From the NCBI GenBank assembly GCA_964544595.1, contig CAZJBM010000008.1, positions 1-64,000 of the forward strand: a stretch of 64,000 nt of DNA. The letters are read 5' to 3'. The notes below the pieces were generated by a model. It saw only the letters and a list, made by a program, of their open reading frames with translations. It did not search any database and had not been told where the DNA came from. Below, in pieces: positions 44,534-53,070 of the stretch. Every line of letters begins with the position of its first letter. Position 1 is the stretch's first letter. The position numbers and the translations under genes are program-made. Source of the stretch: JAGBWK01 sp964544595 (GTDB taxonomy: Bacteria > Bacteroidota > Bacteroidia > Bacteroidales > Muribaculaceae).

Positions 44534-44534
44534 G
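44520..44534 (+). repeat. 15-bp direct repeat at the hsdM/nuclease junction
   Basis: ATGACGCAGAGTAAG spans the start of the nuclease gene and the stop of hsdM. It is exactly repeated at 45607-45621. Confidence 0.9.
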
Positions 44535-45620
44535 AATAAATTAACGCTACAGGGAGCCAAAGGAATCTCTGACCATGTATTCCAAGACCTCGTTTTGAAG
44601 GCTTCGGATGTTATTGATAATGCACGTCAAACAGCTTATCGGCAAATCAACGAGGCTCTTGTTCGCCGCAACTGGCTCTTAGGACAACTTATTGCAGAGG
44701 AAGAACTTCAAGGAGAGAACCGCGCACAATATGGCCTTGATATAATCAAAGGTCTATCCCAACGTCTCACCTCCAAGTACGGAAAAGGGTTCTCAAAAAG
44801 CTATTTATATAGTTACGTCCAGTTCTACAAAACACATCCGTCAATTTTCCAAACACCGTTTGGAAAATCTGGGAAATTGTTATCATGGTCGCATTATTTT
44901 ATTCTGACCCAAGAACTTAATCCTGATGCGAGAGCATGGTATGAAGAAGAATCAGCAGCACAAGACTGGAGTGCGCGTACGCTACGACGCAATGTCAGCT
45001 CCCAATATTACTTCCGCAGGGTGGCGAGCCAGAAAAAAGACCTTGTGGAGAAAGAAATGCTAGAATTAACAGCTCCGCTGAAGACTCCGGACCCTACTGA
45101 ATTTATCAAGAACCCGGTAATCGGAGAGTTCCTGGGCTTCACGGTCGACTCCTCTTTCCGAGAGTCGGATTTAGAGCAGTCCATTATCGACAATCTTGAG
45201 AAGTTCCTCCTCGAACTGGGCAAAGGCTTCGCTTTCGTGGCTCGTCAGCAACATATCCATACTGAGAAAGAAGATTATTACATTGACCTTGTATTCTATA
45301 ATATCTTCTTGAAATGTTACGTCCTTATAGACCTGAAAACCTCAAAGATACGCCACCAGGACGTAGGACAAATGGATATGTATGTGCGCATGTACGATGA
45401 ACTCAAGCGCACCGAAGGGGACAATCCCACAATTGGCATCGTGCTTTGCGATGACACCGATGAGGATATTGCCCGATATTCCGTACTTCACGACAACGAC
45501 CACTTGTTTGCTTCAAAATATATGCTCTATATGCCCTCACCGGAACAACTTCGGGCGGAAATAGAGCGACAGAAAGCAATCTTTTATCTTAAAGTCCGGG
45601 AAAGAGATGACGCAGAGTAA
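44520..45620 (+). CDS. PD-(D/E)xK nuclease of the DUF1016/YhcG type inside the R-M operon
   Basis: The 366-residue protein has the DUF1016 N-terminal helical domain (ASDVIDNARQTAYRQINEAL, RRNWLLGQLIAEEE, LSQRLTSKYGKGFSKSYLYS) and a C-terminal nuclease fold with IDLVFYN...VLIDLKTSK, the D-(D)LK catalytic set, plus QMDMYVRMYDEL. Related proteins often travel with type I systems and are suspected auxiliary restriction or defence nucleases. It overlaps hsdM by 14 and hsdS by 14 bases. Both junctions are the same 15-bp sequence. Confidence 0.9.
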   Translation: MTQSKNKLTLQGAKGISDHVFQDLVLKASDVIDNARQTAYRQINEALVRRNWLLGQLIAEEELQGENRAQYGLDIIKGLSQRLTSKYGKGFSKSYLYSYVQFYKTHPSIFQTPFGKSGKLLSWSHYFILTQELNPDARAWYEEESAAQDWSARTLRRNVSSQYYFRRVASQKKDLVEKEMLELTAPLKTPDPTEFIKNPVIGEFLGFTVDSSFRESDLEQSIIDNLEKFLLELGKGFAFVARQQHIHTEKEDYYIDLVFYNIFLKCYVLIDLKTSKIRHQDVGQMDMYVRMYDELKRTEGDNPTIGIVLCDDTDEDIARYSVLHDNDHLFASKYMLYMPSPEQLRAEIERQKAIFYLKVRERDDAE

Positions 45621-45621
45621 G
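45607..45621 (+). repeat. 15-bp direct repeat at the nuclease/hsdS junction
   Basis: ATGACGCAGAGTAAG spans the start of hsdS and the stop of the nuclease gene. Because both copies carry the same start and stop in the same frames, loss of one copy plus the nuclease gene would leave hsdM and hsdS joined with an intact overlap. Confidence 0.9.
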
Positions 45622-46743
45622 GAAGTGAGATGGGTTCGGATTGGTGAGTTTATTGTACCTCGAAGGGAGAACAATAAAAACTTGCAATATGGAGCTGAAT
45701 TAATAGAAGGTGTTACATCACAAGGAGAGTTTGCTCCAACTAAGGCTGTCACAACGGACATTAATTTGAAGCCTTATAAAGTTGTACGAACTGGTGATTT
45801 TACATACAATCCCTCCCGTCTAAATATCGGATCATTAGCGTATAGAGAGGGTGAAATGTGTATAGTATCCCATCTTTACGTTATTTTCTATATTAAACCC
45901 GATTCAAAAATTCTTCCCCAGTATTTAATGTTATTTTTTAGGCGGAAAGAGTTTTTGAGAATGGTTGATTATCATAATTATGGTAGTCAAAGGGCTGAAT
46001 TCAATATACATGACATAAGCGAATTTAAAATACCTGTGCCATTTAAGGATGGAGAGCCGGATGTTGAGCGTCAGCGTGAAGTGGTGGACGTTTGGCAAGG
46101 GCTTCGTCGCCTCAAAGAGGAGAACGAAGCACTCGCGACACCGCTGCTCGAACTCTGCCAAGCCAAAATGGACGAACTCAAACATACCGCCCCAATGGTA
46201 GAACTCGGTCAATACATCCATAGAATTGACGAGCGTAATAAGGATAATAAAATCCGCGATGTAAAGGGCATTTCAGTAACAAAGGAATATCGAGAACCAA
46301 CGTCAAAAGTAGACTTGAAAGGAGACTTATCTTCCTATAAAATCGTTCGTTATAATCAGTTTGGTTTTATTCAAACCACTAATAATGAAAAAAGGCTAGT
46401 TGTAAGTCTCTCAAAATTCGAAAATCCAATATTAATTTCTTCAGTTAATGAAGTATTTGAAGTAAATTCTGAGGATGAGATAATTCCCGAATTTCTTCAA
46501 TTGTGGTTTTTACGCCCTGAAGTTGACCGCTACGGTAGATATCATTCTTGGGGAAGTGCACGAGAAACTTTCACATGGGGTGACATGTGCCGTATGAAAG
46601 TTCCGAAACCGTCAATTGAAGTGCAACGCGCAATCGTTGACATTTACCATTGTGCACGTCAGGCAAAGCAAATTGCCGAGGAAGCATCCCAACAATTAAA
46701 AACTATTTGTCCTGCCCTCATGCAGCACATTATACACTCCTAA
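45607..46743 (+). CDS. hsdS: Type I restriction-modification specificity subunit
   Basis: The 378-residue protein has two target-recognition domains (about 1-150 and 205-330). They are separated by the conserved helical spacer EVVDVWQGLRRLKEENEALA and closed by a second, REVQ/AEEASQQLKTICPALM-like helix. The two recognition domains are AT-richer than the helices, as expected for frequently exchanged modules. It starts MTQSK, as does the upstream nuclease, because of the shared 15-bp junction. It determines the DNA target for HsdM and HsdR. The recognition sequence cannot be predicted here. Confidence 0.93.
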   Translation: MTQSKEVRWVRIGEFIVPRRENNKNLQYGAELIEGVTSQGEFAPTKAVTTDINLKPYKVVRTGDFTYNPSRLNIGSLAYREGEMCIVSHLYVIFYIKPDSKILPQYLMLFFRRKEFLRMVDYHNYGSQRAEFNIHDISEFKIPVPFKDGEPDVERQREVVDVWQGLRRLKEENEALATPLLELCQAKMDELKHTAPMVELGQYIHRIDERNKDNKIRDVKGISVTKEYREPTSKVDLKGDLSSYKIVRYNQFGFIQTTNNEKRLVVSLSKFENPILISSVNEVFEVNSEDEIIPEFLQLWFLRPEVDRYGRYHSWGSARETFTWGDMCRMKVPKPSIEVQRAIVDIYHCARQAKQIAEEASQQLKTICPALMQHIIHS

Positions 46744-46746
46744 ACT

Positions 46747-49700
46747 ATGGCGAAGAAAGGTAAGTTTTACGAGTCGGAATACGAGAAGGCAGTTGTGGAG
46801 TTGCTTCGTGCCGAGGGTTGGCTTTACACCCACGGCGACGAAGTACCGAACCGCCGCCTGGATGAAGCCCTCATCGAAGACGATTTGCGAGCTTTCATCA
46901 ATGCCAAATATGAAGACAAGGGTCTGACCACTGACGAAGTCAATTCCATTGTCGCAAGACTGCGCAACACCGGCGGCTCCACCGATTATGAAGCCCTCTA
47001 CAACACCGTCGCTCTCTATCGCGATGGCTTCGACTTTGTTTATCCCGACGGGCGCGCTCCCTCTTTCCATCTCGACTTTCTTGACTTCGATACCCCGAAG
47101 AACAATATCTATCGCGTAGTCAATCAATACGAGATGCACCAAGGTCAGGAGGTGCGCATACCCGACATTATGCTTTTCATCAACGGCATACCTGTCGGTA
47201 TCGTTGAACTGAAAAATCCGACCGATGTAAACGCCACCATCCGCGACGCGCACACGCAGATTACAGTCTGCTATATGCGCGACATTCATAATCTACTCAA
47301 ATACTGCGCTGTCGCCGTCATTTCCGACGGCTCAAACTCGCGACTTGGCTCAACAGTGTCGCCCTACGAATTTTTCTACGCTTGGAAAAAGGTTAAGAAT
47401 GAGGACGAACCGTGCAAGGGAGTCGCCGAACTGGAGTCTCTTATCAAGGGCGCACTCGCTCCGAAACGCTTGCTGAGCATTATACGCGACTTCGTCTATT
47501 TCCCTGATCACGACTTCGCCATGAAAAAGGAAATTGAGGTCGTGTGCCGCTATCCACAGTTCTTCGCCACGCGAAGACTGCGCGACAACATTATGCTTCA
47601 TCTGCGCTCAAGCGGCGGAGACGGTAAGGGTGGTACGTATTTCGGTGCCACCGGCTGCGGCAAAACATATACCATGCTTTTCCTTGCGCGCCAACTTGCT
47701 TTGCGATGCAAAGACAAGGTCGGCTCTCCGACGGTGCTCATCATCGTTGACCGCGAAGACCTCGAAACTCAGACCGGCAAGCTCTTTATGAACTCCGTTG
47801 GCTTCCTGAGCAACGGAGATGTCAAGACTTTTGAGAGCCGCGACGACCTCGCTCAGCAACTCAAAATGCGCACACAAGGGGGTGTCTACATCACCACCAT
47901 TCAGAAGTTCTCGGAGCAGACCGGACTTCTGAGCGAGCGCAGCAACATCATCTGCATTTCCGACGAGGCTCACCGCACCCAGAACAATACCGGCTCAAAA
48001 CTCAAAATCGTAGACCGCAAGAAAGGCGAGGAAGAAACCATCGACGCGCAGAAAGAGCAGAAACTTGGCGCGTTCATAACTTACGGCTTCGCCAAATTCC
48101 TGCGCGATGCGCTCCCTAACGCTACCTATGTGGGGTTTACAGGAACCCCAATCGACGAAACAATCCACGTGTTCGGCGGCGTGGTGGATAAATATACAAT
48201 GCGTCAGGCCAAGGAGGACGGTATAACCTGCGATATAAATTATGTGCCGCGAATGGTTCGCGTCAATCTTGATGAACAGCAGACCAAACTTATTGAGCAA
48301 TACTATAAACGTTGCGAGGAGGAAGGAGCGAAAGGCGAGGATGTCGACAAGAGCAAACGGGAGATGTCGAGCCTTAACGAGATTCTTGGCAACCCCGACC
48401 GTCTCGACCGTATGACTCGCGACATTATCTCTTATTGGGATAAACGCCTTGAAGACCAACCCGACCAGTTGCAGAAAGCAATGATTGTTTGCAGCGACCG
48501 CACAATCGCATTCAATCTCTACAAAATCCTACTCAAATATCGTCCGGAATGGGGCGAGGCAGTAAAGGCTCTCGACGAGAGCAAATTCACGGAGGAGCAG
48601 TTGCGCACTATGGAAGCCGTGCCATACGTGAATATAGTCGCCACCCGCGACAAGAATGACCCTCGCGAGATGTATGACCTTCTCGGCGACAAGCAGCACC
48701 GTAAAAACCTTGACCGGCTCATCAAGGACGAGTCCTCAAATTTCCATATCGCCATTGTGGTCGATATGTGGATCACAGGTTTTGACGTGCCGAGCCTCAC
48801 TGTGCTTTTCAACGACAAGCCGCTGCAAAAGCACACTCTCATTCAGACAATCAGCCGAGTCAACCGCGTCTATCCCGGCAAAGAGTGTGGCATAATCGTG
48901 GATTACCTCGGTATCCACGAGAATATGCTTCAAGCCATGAAGAAGTATGGCGGTGGTGGTGAAGATATTAACGGAGGAGACATTAACCTCGCCTACGGAG
49001 CGTTTCTTAACGAACTGAAAATCTTGAAGCAGATTACTCATGGCTTCGACTTTTCACGCTTCTTCGGCGACAACCCTTTGGCGCGTCTGCAATGCTTGCA
49101 AGACGCTGTCGAGTTCCTTCTTATGGAAGAAACAAAGGGTGTGCTCTACGAGGGTAATATCAAACCGACAACAGCCTATAAAGCCCACGTCAAGCGACTC
49201 AAAGCCGCTTATAACATCTGTAACCCTGCCGGCATACTCTCGGACGATGAAGTGGCATGGGCTCAGTTGTTTATGGGCGTTTACTCATATCTGGTGAAAA
49301 TCACGGACTCTCACCATGATGTCGAGTCGATGAACCGAGTTGTCGAACAAATGGTTAAAGAAGCACTCTCATGTGGCACCGTTGAGACAATCTTCAATAT
49401 GAAAGGCGAAATCGACATATACGGTGAAGATTTTCTCAAAGAAGTGGAAGATGTAGCGCTCCCTTGCACCAAATTTGAACTCCTTGTGAAAATGCTTCGT
49501 AAAGCCATCAAAGAGTACAGCAAGACCAACAAGAGCCGTGCCGACCACTTCCAAAAACTTCTGCAAGCCACGCTCGACGAATACCACAACCGCGACAACT
49601 TCACCTTTGTCAACAATGTGGCGCGTCAGGCGGTAACGCCTACTGTCGGCATGGTAGAGGATAAGATAGCAGAACTGACCGAACGCCTTAAAGGGATATT

Positions 49701-50034
49701 CACCGCGCTTCAAACCGATAAGGTTGAGTTTAAGAAACTCGGCATATCGTTTGAAGAAAAGGCTTTTTATGATATTCTCGTAGAAGTGCGCGACACTAAC
49801 AAGTTTGAATATCCCGACGAGCGTTGTAAGGAACTTGCCAAGAAGATAAAGGCTCTTGTCGATGAGACCTCGCTATATGCCGACTGGCTCACTAATTCGC
49901 GCGTGCGCGATAAGTTGGCAAACCAGTTGACACGACTTATTTACAAAGAAGGCTATCCTCCTGAATGGGACGAACTGATTTTTAATAAAGTCCTCAAACA
50001 GGTGGAGAACTTCAAAACATATCAACGCTCTTGA
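46747..50034 (+). CDS. hsdR: Type I restriction endonuclease subunit R
   Basis: The 1095-residue protein has an N-terminal nuclease domain (RIPDIMLFINGIPVGIVELK, the D-ELK motif), then helicase motifs: Walker A GATGCGKT near 300, DEAH in ICISDEAHRTQN near 405, FTGTP near 463 and the SFII-type QTISRVNRVYPGK. HsdR translocates DNA and cuts far from the unmodified site. Length and order are normal. It follows hsdS by three bases and overlaps the next small gene by four. Confidence 0.96.
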   Translation: MAKKGKFYESEYEKAVVELLRAEGWLYTHGDEVPNRRLDEALIEDDLRAFINAKYEDKGLTTDEVNSIVARLRNTGGSTDYEALYNTVALYRDGFDFVYPDGRAPSFHLDFLDFDTPKNNIYRVVNQYEMHQGQEVRIPDIMLFINGIPVGIVELKNPTDVNATIRDAHTQITVCYMRDIHNLLKYCAVAVISDGSNSRLGSTVSPYEFFYAWKKVKNEDEPCKGVAELESLIKGALAPKRLLSIIRDFVYFPDHDFAMKKEIEVVCRYPQFFATRRLRDNIMLHLRSSGGDGKGGTYFGATGCGKTYTMLFLARQLALRCKDKVGSPTVLIIVDREDLETQTGKLFMNSVGFLSNGDVKTFESRDDLAQQLKMRTQGGVYITTIQKFSEQTGLLSERSNIICISDEAHRTQNNTGSKLKIVDRKKGEEETIDAQKEQKLGAFITYGFAKFLRDALPNATYVGFTGTPIDETIHVFGGVVDKYTMRQAKEDGITCDINYVPRMVRVNLDEQQTKLIEQYYKRCEEEGAKGEDVDKSKREMSSLNEILGNPDRLDRMTRDIISYWDKRLEDQPDQLQKAMIVCSDRTIAFNLYKILLKYRPEWGEAVKALDESKFTEEQLRTMEAVPYVNIVATRDKNDPREMYDLLGDKQHRKNLDRLIKDESSNFHIAIVVDMWITGFDVPSLTVLFNDKPLQKHTLIQTISRVNRVYPGKECGIIVDYLGIHENMLQAMKKYGGGGEDINGGDINLAYGAFLNELKILKQITHGFDFSRFFGDNPLARLQCLQDAVEFLLMEETKGVLYEGNIKPTTAYKAHVKRLKAAYNICNPAGILSDDEVAWAQLFMGVYSYLVKITDSHHDVESMNRVVEQMVKEALSCGTVETIFNMKGEIDIYGEDFLKEVEDVALPCTKFELLVKMLRKAIKEYSKTNKSRADHFQKLLQATLDEYHNRDNFTFVNNVARQAVTPTVGMVEDKIAELTERLKGIFTALQTDKVEFKKLGISFEEKAFYDILVEVRDTNKFEYPDERCKELAKKIKALVDETSLYADWLTNSRVRDKLANQLTRLIYKEGYPPEWDELIFNKVLKQVENFKTYQRS

Positions 50035-50279
50035 TTTCTTCTTATGGCTTGAAGCACATGGTTGAAGATATCCTCAGTAAAATTACCGCCGGACGCATTA
50101 ACTATGTTTCCAATGGAACGGTATTATTAGCTATGCACCATTGCGGCTTTAAGTTTCAACGCATCCCCGGAACACCAAACTGCTTGTTTAATGTTCCCAA
50201 AAGTGCTACAAGCGAATGGAAGATGAACGAAATCGCAAAATTTAATTTGTCTGCATTATGGACGAACTCGACGATTTAG
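50031..50279 (+). CDS. Small unknown protein coupled to hsdR
   Basis: The 82-codon frame begins with an ATG overlapping the hsdR stop (ATGA), which supports translation. An internal ATG (HMVEDILSKI, codon 10) is also possible. Residues such as CGFKFQRIPGTPNCLFNVPK suggest a compact folded domain, but I recognise no family. It overlaps the following acidic gene by 22 bases. Confidence 0.55.
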   Translation: MISSYGLKHMVEDILSKITAGRINYVSNGTVLLAMHHCGFKFQRIPGTPNCLFNVPKSATSEWKMNEIAKFNLSALWTNSTI

Positions 50280-50407
50280 GCACATACGACGGCGATGCCG
50301 TCCACGATATGTATGTTGATTATGACTACCAAATCAACACTGGCGAACTGGGCTATGTTGACGAGGATAAGGACGACTATGTAGACAACCTCAATGACTG
50401 GGATTGA
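50258..50407 (+). CDS. Highly acidic 49-residue protein ending the R-M operon
   Basis: Translates as MDELDDLGTYDGDAVHDMYV, then DYDYQINTGELGYVDEDKDD, then YVDNLNDWD. I count 15 Asp and 3 Glu against one Lys and no Arg, with many Tyr and Val residues. It overlaps the 82-residue gene. Extremely acidic small proteins near restriction systems include DNA mimics such as Ocr and ArdA, but no homology is claimed; the charge and position are the only evidence. A coding-like strand pattern and complete frame make translation plausible. Confidence 0.5.
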   Translation: MDELDDLGTYDGDAVHDMYVDYDYQINTGELGYVDEDKDDYVDNLNDWD

Positions 50408-50544
50408 CGAAAGAAAAACTCCTAAAAACTTTGAGATAAAAATGTATTCTTTCGCAAAATCGCTAATATTGCACTTGCGGGTTGAGAGTGGGGGCATAAT
50501 CTTGTTCTTGTTTAAGTGACTAAATTCGTTTTTTGCCGAAAAAT

Positions 50545-50575
50545 TTTGCGGATTGGGAAAAAGTTGTTAACTTTG
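50545..50575 (+). promoter_or_regulatory. Promoter of tRNA-Gln
   Basis: TTTG (50545-50548), 19-bp spacer, TAACTTTG (50568-50575), about 50 bases upstream of the tRNA. Confidence 0.8.
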
Positions 50576-50625
50576 CCGTCGCTTTAGGGTATTTGCGCTC
50601 TGTCGCAGCCTTGGGCAATTAGGAT

Positions 50626-50696
50626 TGTCTTATGGTGTAATGGTAGCACTGCAGTTTTTGGTTCTGCCTGTCCTGGTTCGAGTCCGGGTAAGACAA
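50626..50696 (+). tRNA. tRNA-Gln (anticodon TTG)
   Basis: Acceptor UGUCUUA/UAAGACA, D-arm GUGUAAUGGUAGCAC, anticodon loop UUUUGGU with anticodon UUG, T-arm with GGUUCGAGUCC. Discriminator A, no encoded CCA. The start U1-A72 pair and the small anticodon-stem mismatch are typical of Gln tRNAs. A terminator follows directly. Confidence 0.93.
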
Positions 50697-50701
50697 CTCA
50701 C

Positions 50702-50739
50702 AAAAAAGCCAACCCCGAGATAGAGAGGTTGGCTTTTTT
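50702..50739 (+). terminator. Intrinsic terminator of tRNA-Gln
   Basis: AAAAAAGCCAACC/GGTTGGCTTTTTT stem around a 12-base loop with a T run. Confidence 0.88.
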
Positions 50740-50814
50740 GGTATGACAAACGTCAAAATCAAGTTCATTGCCCGCGGCGATGAAACCAAGAGGGATGATA
50801 AAACGTTAACATAT

Positions 50815-50980
50815 TAAGTAAGTATCGAAAATTAGTTTATATCAATCTTCAGCTTGCTATCGCGATCTTTGATTTAGCTCATCGGTCATTATGGAATCCC
50901 ATAACTCGCTCTTCGCAAAATCAAATCTCACTAATATCAATTCTGAATCTCAATATAAACTAATTTACGACACTTACTTA
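50815..50980 (+). mobile_element. 166-bp MITE-like repeat, copy 2
   Basis: Same length, orientation and TA-bordered inverted ends as the other copies, with a few substitutions (for example CGACACTTAC at the right end). It lies between tRNA-Gln and the helicase gene. With copy 1 it brackets the restriction-modification region. Confidence 0.85.
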
Positions 50981-51114
50981 GCAGCAGGGTAGGAGAGAAC
51001 GCTTTACACGCTTCAACTCTGCCATTTTTCTACTGTCGACTAACAGCGTTTGGGGAGCCGTCTCGCCCGTCTCGCCAATTTATTGGATAGAAAAAAACAA
51101 AAACATAATATACA

Positions 51115-52875
51115 ATGAAGACATTTGAAGAACTTGGAGTCAGCGAGCCGCTGCTGAAAGCGGTCTCTGAACTCGGATTTGAGGCTCCTATGCCAGTGCA
51201 GGAGCAAGTAATACCTCATCTGCTAAGCGAACCGGGCGACGTGGTCGCTCTCGCGCAGACCGGTACCGGTAAAACGGCGGCCTTCGGCCTGCCTGTGTTG
51301 CAGCGTATCAACGCCGACTCAAAGGCTACGCAGGCGCTGATATTGTCGCCTACCCGCGAGCTCTGCCTGCAGATAGCCTCAGACCTCGCCGACTTCTCTA
51401 AATATCTGCCCGACGTAGAGGTGCTTCCCGTTTACGGCGGGTCGAGCATCGAAAGCCAGATACGCGCGCTGCGCCGCGGCGTTCAGATTATCGTCGCGAC
51501 CCCAGGCCGTCTCATCGACCTTATAAAGCGCGGCGTGGTTAAGCTCGAAGATGTTCATACGGTGATTCTCGACGAGGCCGACGAGATGCTCAATATGGGA
51601 TTTCTCGACTCGATCAACGAGATACTTGAGCACGTGCCCGACGACCGCAAAATGCTCATGTTCTCGGCCACAATGCCTAATGAAATCGCGAAAATCGCGA
51701 AAAAATATATGCACGACCCCGTTGAGTTTGTCATCGGCACCAAGAACGAGGGCGCGGCCAACGTGAAGCACATATATTATATGGTAAACGCGCGCGACAA
51801 GTATTTGGCTCTCAAGCGCGTGGCCGATTACAACCCCGACATTTACGCGATAGTGTTCTGCCGCACCCGCCGCGACACTCAGGAAATCGCCGATAAGCTT
51901 ATCGCCGACGGCTATAACGCCGACGCGCTCCACGGCGACCTCTCGCAGCAGCAGCGCGACATAGTGATGAAGAAATTCCGCGACCGGGTGATCACAATTC
52001 TCGTCGCTACCGACGTCGCGGCCCGCGGCCTAGATGTCGACGACCTTACCCATGTGATCAATTACGGTCTACCCGACGATACGGCAGTCTATACCCACCG
52101 CTCAGGCCGTACGGGGCGCGCCGGAAAGACAGGCGTGTCGGTGGCCATCATCCACTCCCGCGAGAAAGGCAAACTAAGGGAAATCGAGCGCATCATCGGT
52201 AAGAAATTCGAGCGCAAGGAGGTGCCGTCGCCTCATCAGATCATCGAGAAGCAGCTTTACTCACTGGCCGACCGCATCGAGAAGGTAGAGGTCAACGTAG
52301 AGGAGATGGACAAATACACACCCGGCGTTATCAAAAAGCTCGGATGGCTCTCCAACGAAGACCTTATCCGCCGAGTGCTTTCGCTTGAGTTCAACCGATT
52401 GCTCGACTATTATAAGGATGCCCCCAATATCGATTTTATCGACGAAAAACCCTCAAAAGGGGATAAAAAAGGGAAAAAAGAGCACGACCGTCCGCGCAAC
52501 GACCGCGATAAAGACCGCCGCACCGCAGAGAAAGGTATGGAACGCATATACATAAATGTGGGCAAGGGGGACGGTTTCTTCGCCGGGAATCTTATCGAGA
52601 TGTTGAATAAGAATATTCCGGGGCACCGCGTGGATGTTGGCCGTATCGACCTTCTGCCCCACTACTCGCTTTTCGACGTGCGTAAAAAAGACGCTCCTAA
52701 GGTAGTGGCCGGACTTCGCGGCGCCGATTTCCTCGGCCGTCGCATCTACAGCGAAATCGCCGACCAGGAGAAAGATTACGCCCGCGCTTCGACGCGCAAA
52801 AACCATGACTCTACCCCTCCGGCTGAATTTTTCGACAAAAAGCGTGGCGCAGGTCGTAAGTCACGCAAAAAATAG
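51115..52875 (+). CDS. DEAD-box RNA helicase with DbpA-type RNA-binding domain
   Basis: The 586-residue protein has the DEAD-box motifs in order: Q-motif region (GFEAPMPVQEQVIP), Walker A AQTGTGKT, PTRELC, GG, TPGRLIDL, DEAD in LDEADEML, SAT, then the second RecA domain with ATDVAARGLDVD and HRSGRTGRAGKTG. A charged linker follows, then a C-terminal DbpA-like domain (INVGKGDGFFAGNLIEMLNK, VDVGRIDLLPHYSLFDV) and a basic tail (KKRGAGRKSRKK). It probably remodels ribosomal or other structured RNAs. The C-terminal domain links it to the DeaD/DbpA/CshA group. Confidence 0.95.
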   Translation: MKTFEELGVSEPLLKAVSELGFEAPMPVQEQVIPHLLSEPGDVVALAQTGTGKTAAFGLPVLQRINADSKATQALILSPTRELCLQIASDLADFSKYLPDVEVLPVYGGSSIESQIRALRRGVQIIVATPGRLIDLIKRGVVKLEDVHTVILDEADEMLNMGFLDSINEILEHVPDDRKMLMFSATMPNEIAKIAKKYMHDPVEFVIGTKNEGAANVKHIYYMVNARDKYLALKRVADYNPDIYAIVFCRTRRDTQEIADKLIADGYNADALHGDLSQQQRDIVMKKFRDRVITILVATDVAARGLDVDDLTHVINYGLPDDTAVYTHRSGRTGRAGKTGVSVAIIHSREKGKLREIERIIGKKFERKEVPSPHQIIEKQLYSLADRIEKVEVNVEEMDKYTPGVIKKLGWLSNEDLIRRVLSLEFNRLLDYYKDAPNIDFIDEKPSKGDKKGKKEHDRPRNDRDKDRRTAEKGMERIYINVGKGDGFFAGNLIEMLNKNIPGHRVDVGRIDLLPHYSLFDVRKKDAPKVVAGLRGADFLGRRIYSEIADQEKDYARASTRKNHDSTPPAEFFDKKRGAGRKSRKK

Positions 52876-52876
52876 T

Positions 52877-52884
52877 TATCTTTG
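52877..52884 (+). promoter_or_regulatory. -7 box upstream of MITE copy 3
   Basis: TATCTTTG matches TAnnTTTG, just after the helicase stop. Transcription would begin about 14 bases before the repeat and run through it into the DUF3256 gene. No good -33 box. Confidence 0.45.
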
Positions 52885-52904
52885 ACTCCGTCAATCGCCG
52901 TAAT

Positions 52905-53070
52905 TAAGTAAGTATCGAAAATTAGTTTATACCAATCTTCAGCTTGCTATCGCGATCTTTGATTTTGCTCATCGGTCATTATGGAACCCCATAACTCCCT
53001 CTTCGCAAAATCAAATCTCTCTAATATCAATCTCGAATCTTAATATAAACTAATTTACGATACTTACTTA
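52905..53070 (+). mobile_element. 166-bp MITE-like repeat, copy 3
   Basis: Full-length copy with inverted ends. Its last base is the A of the ATG of the DUF3256 gene, so the element supplies the whole sequence just before the start codon. Confidence 0.88.
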
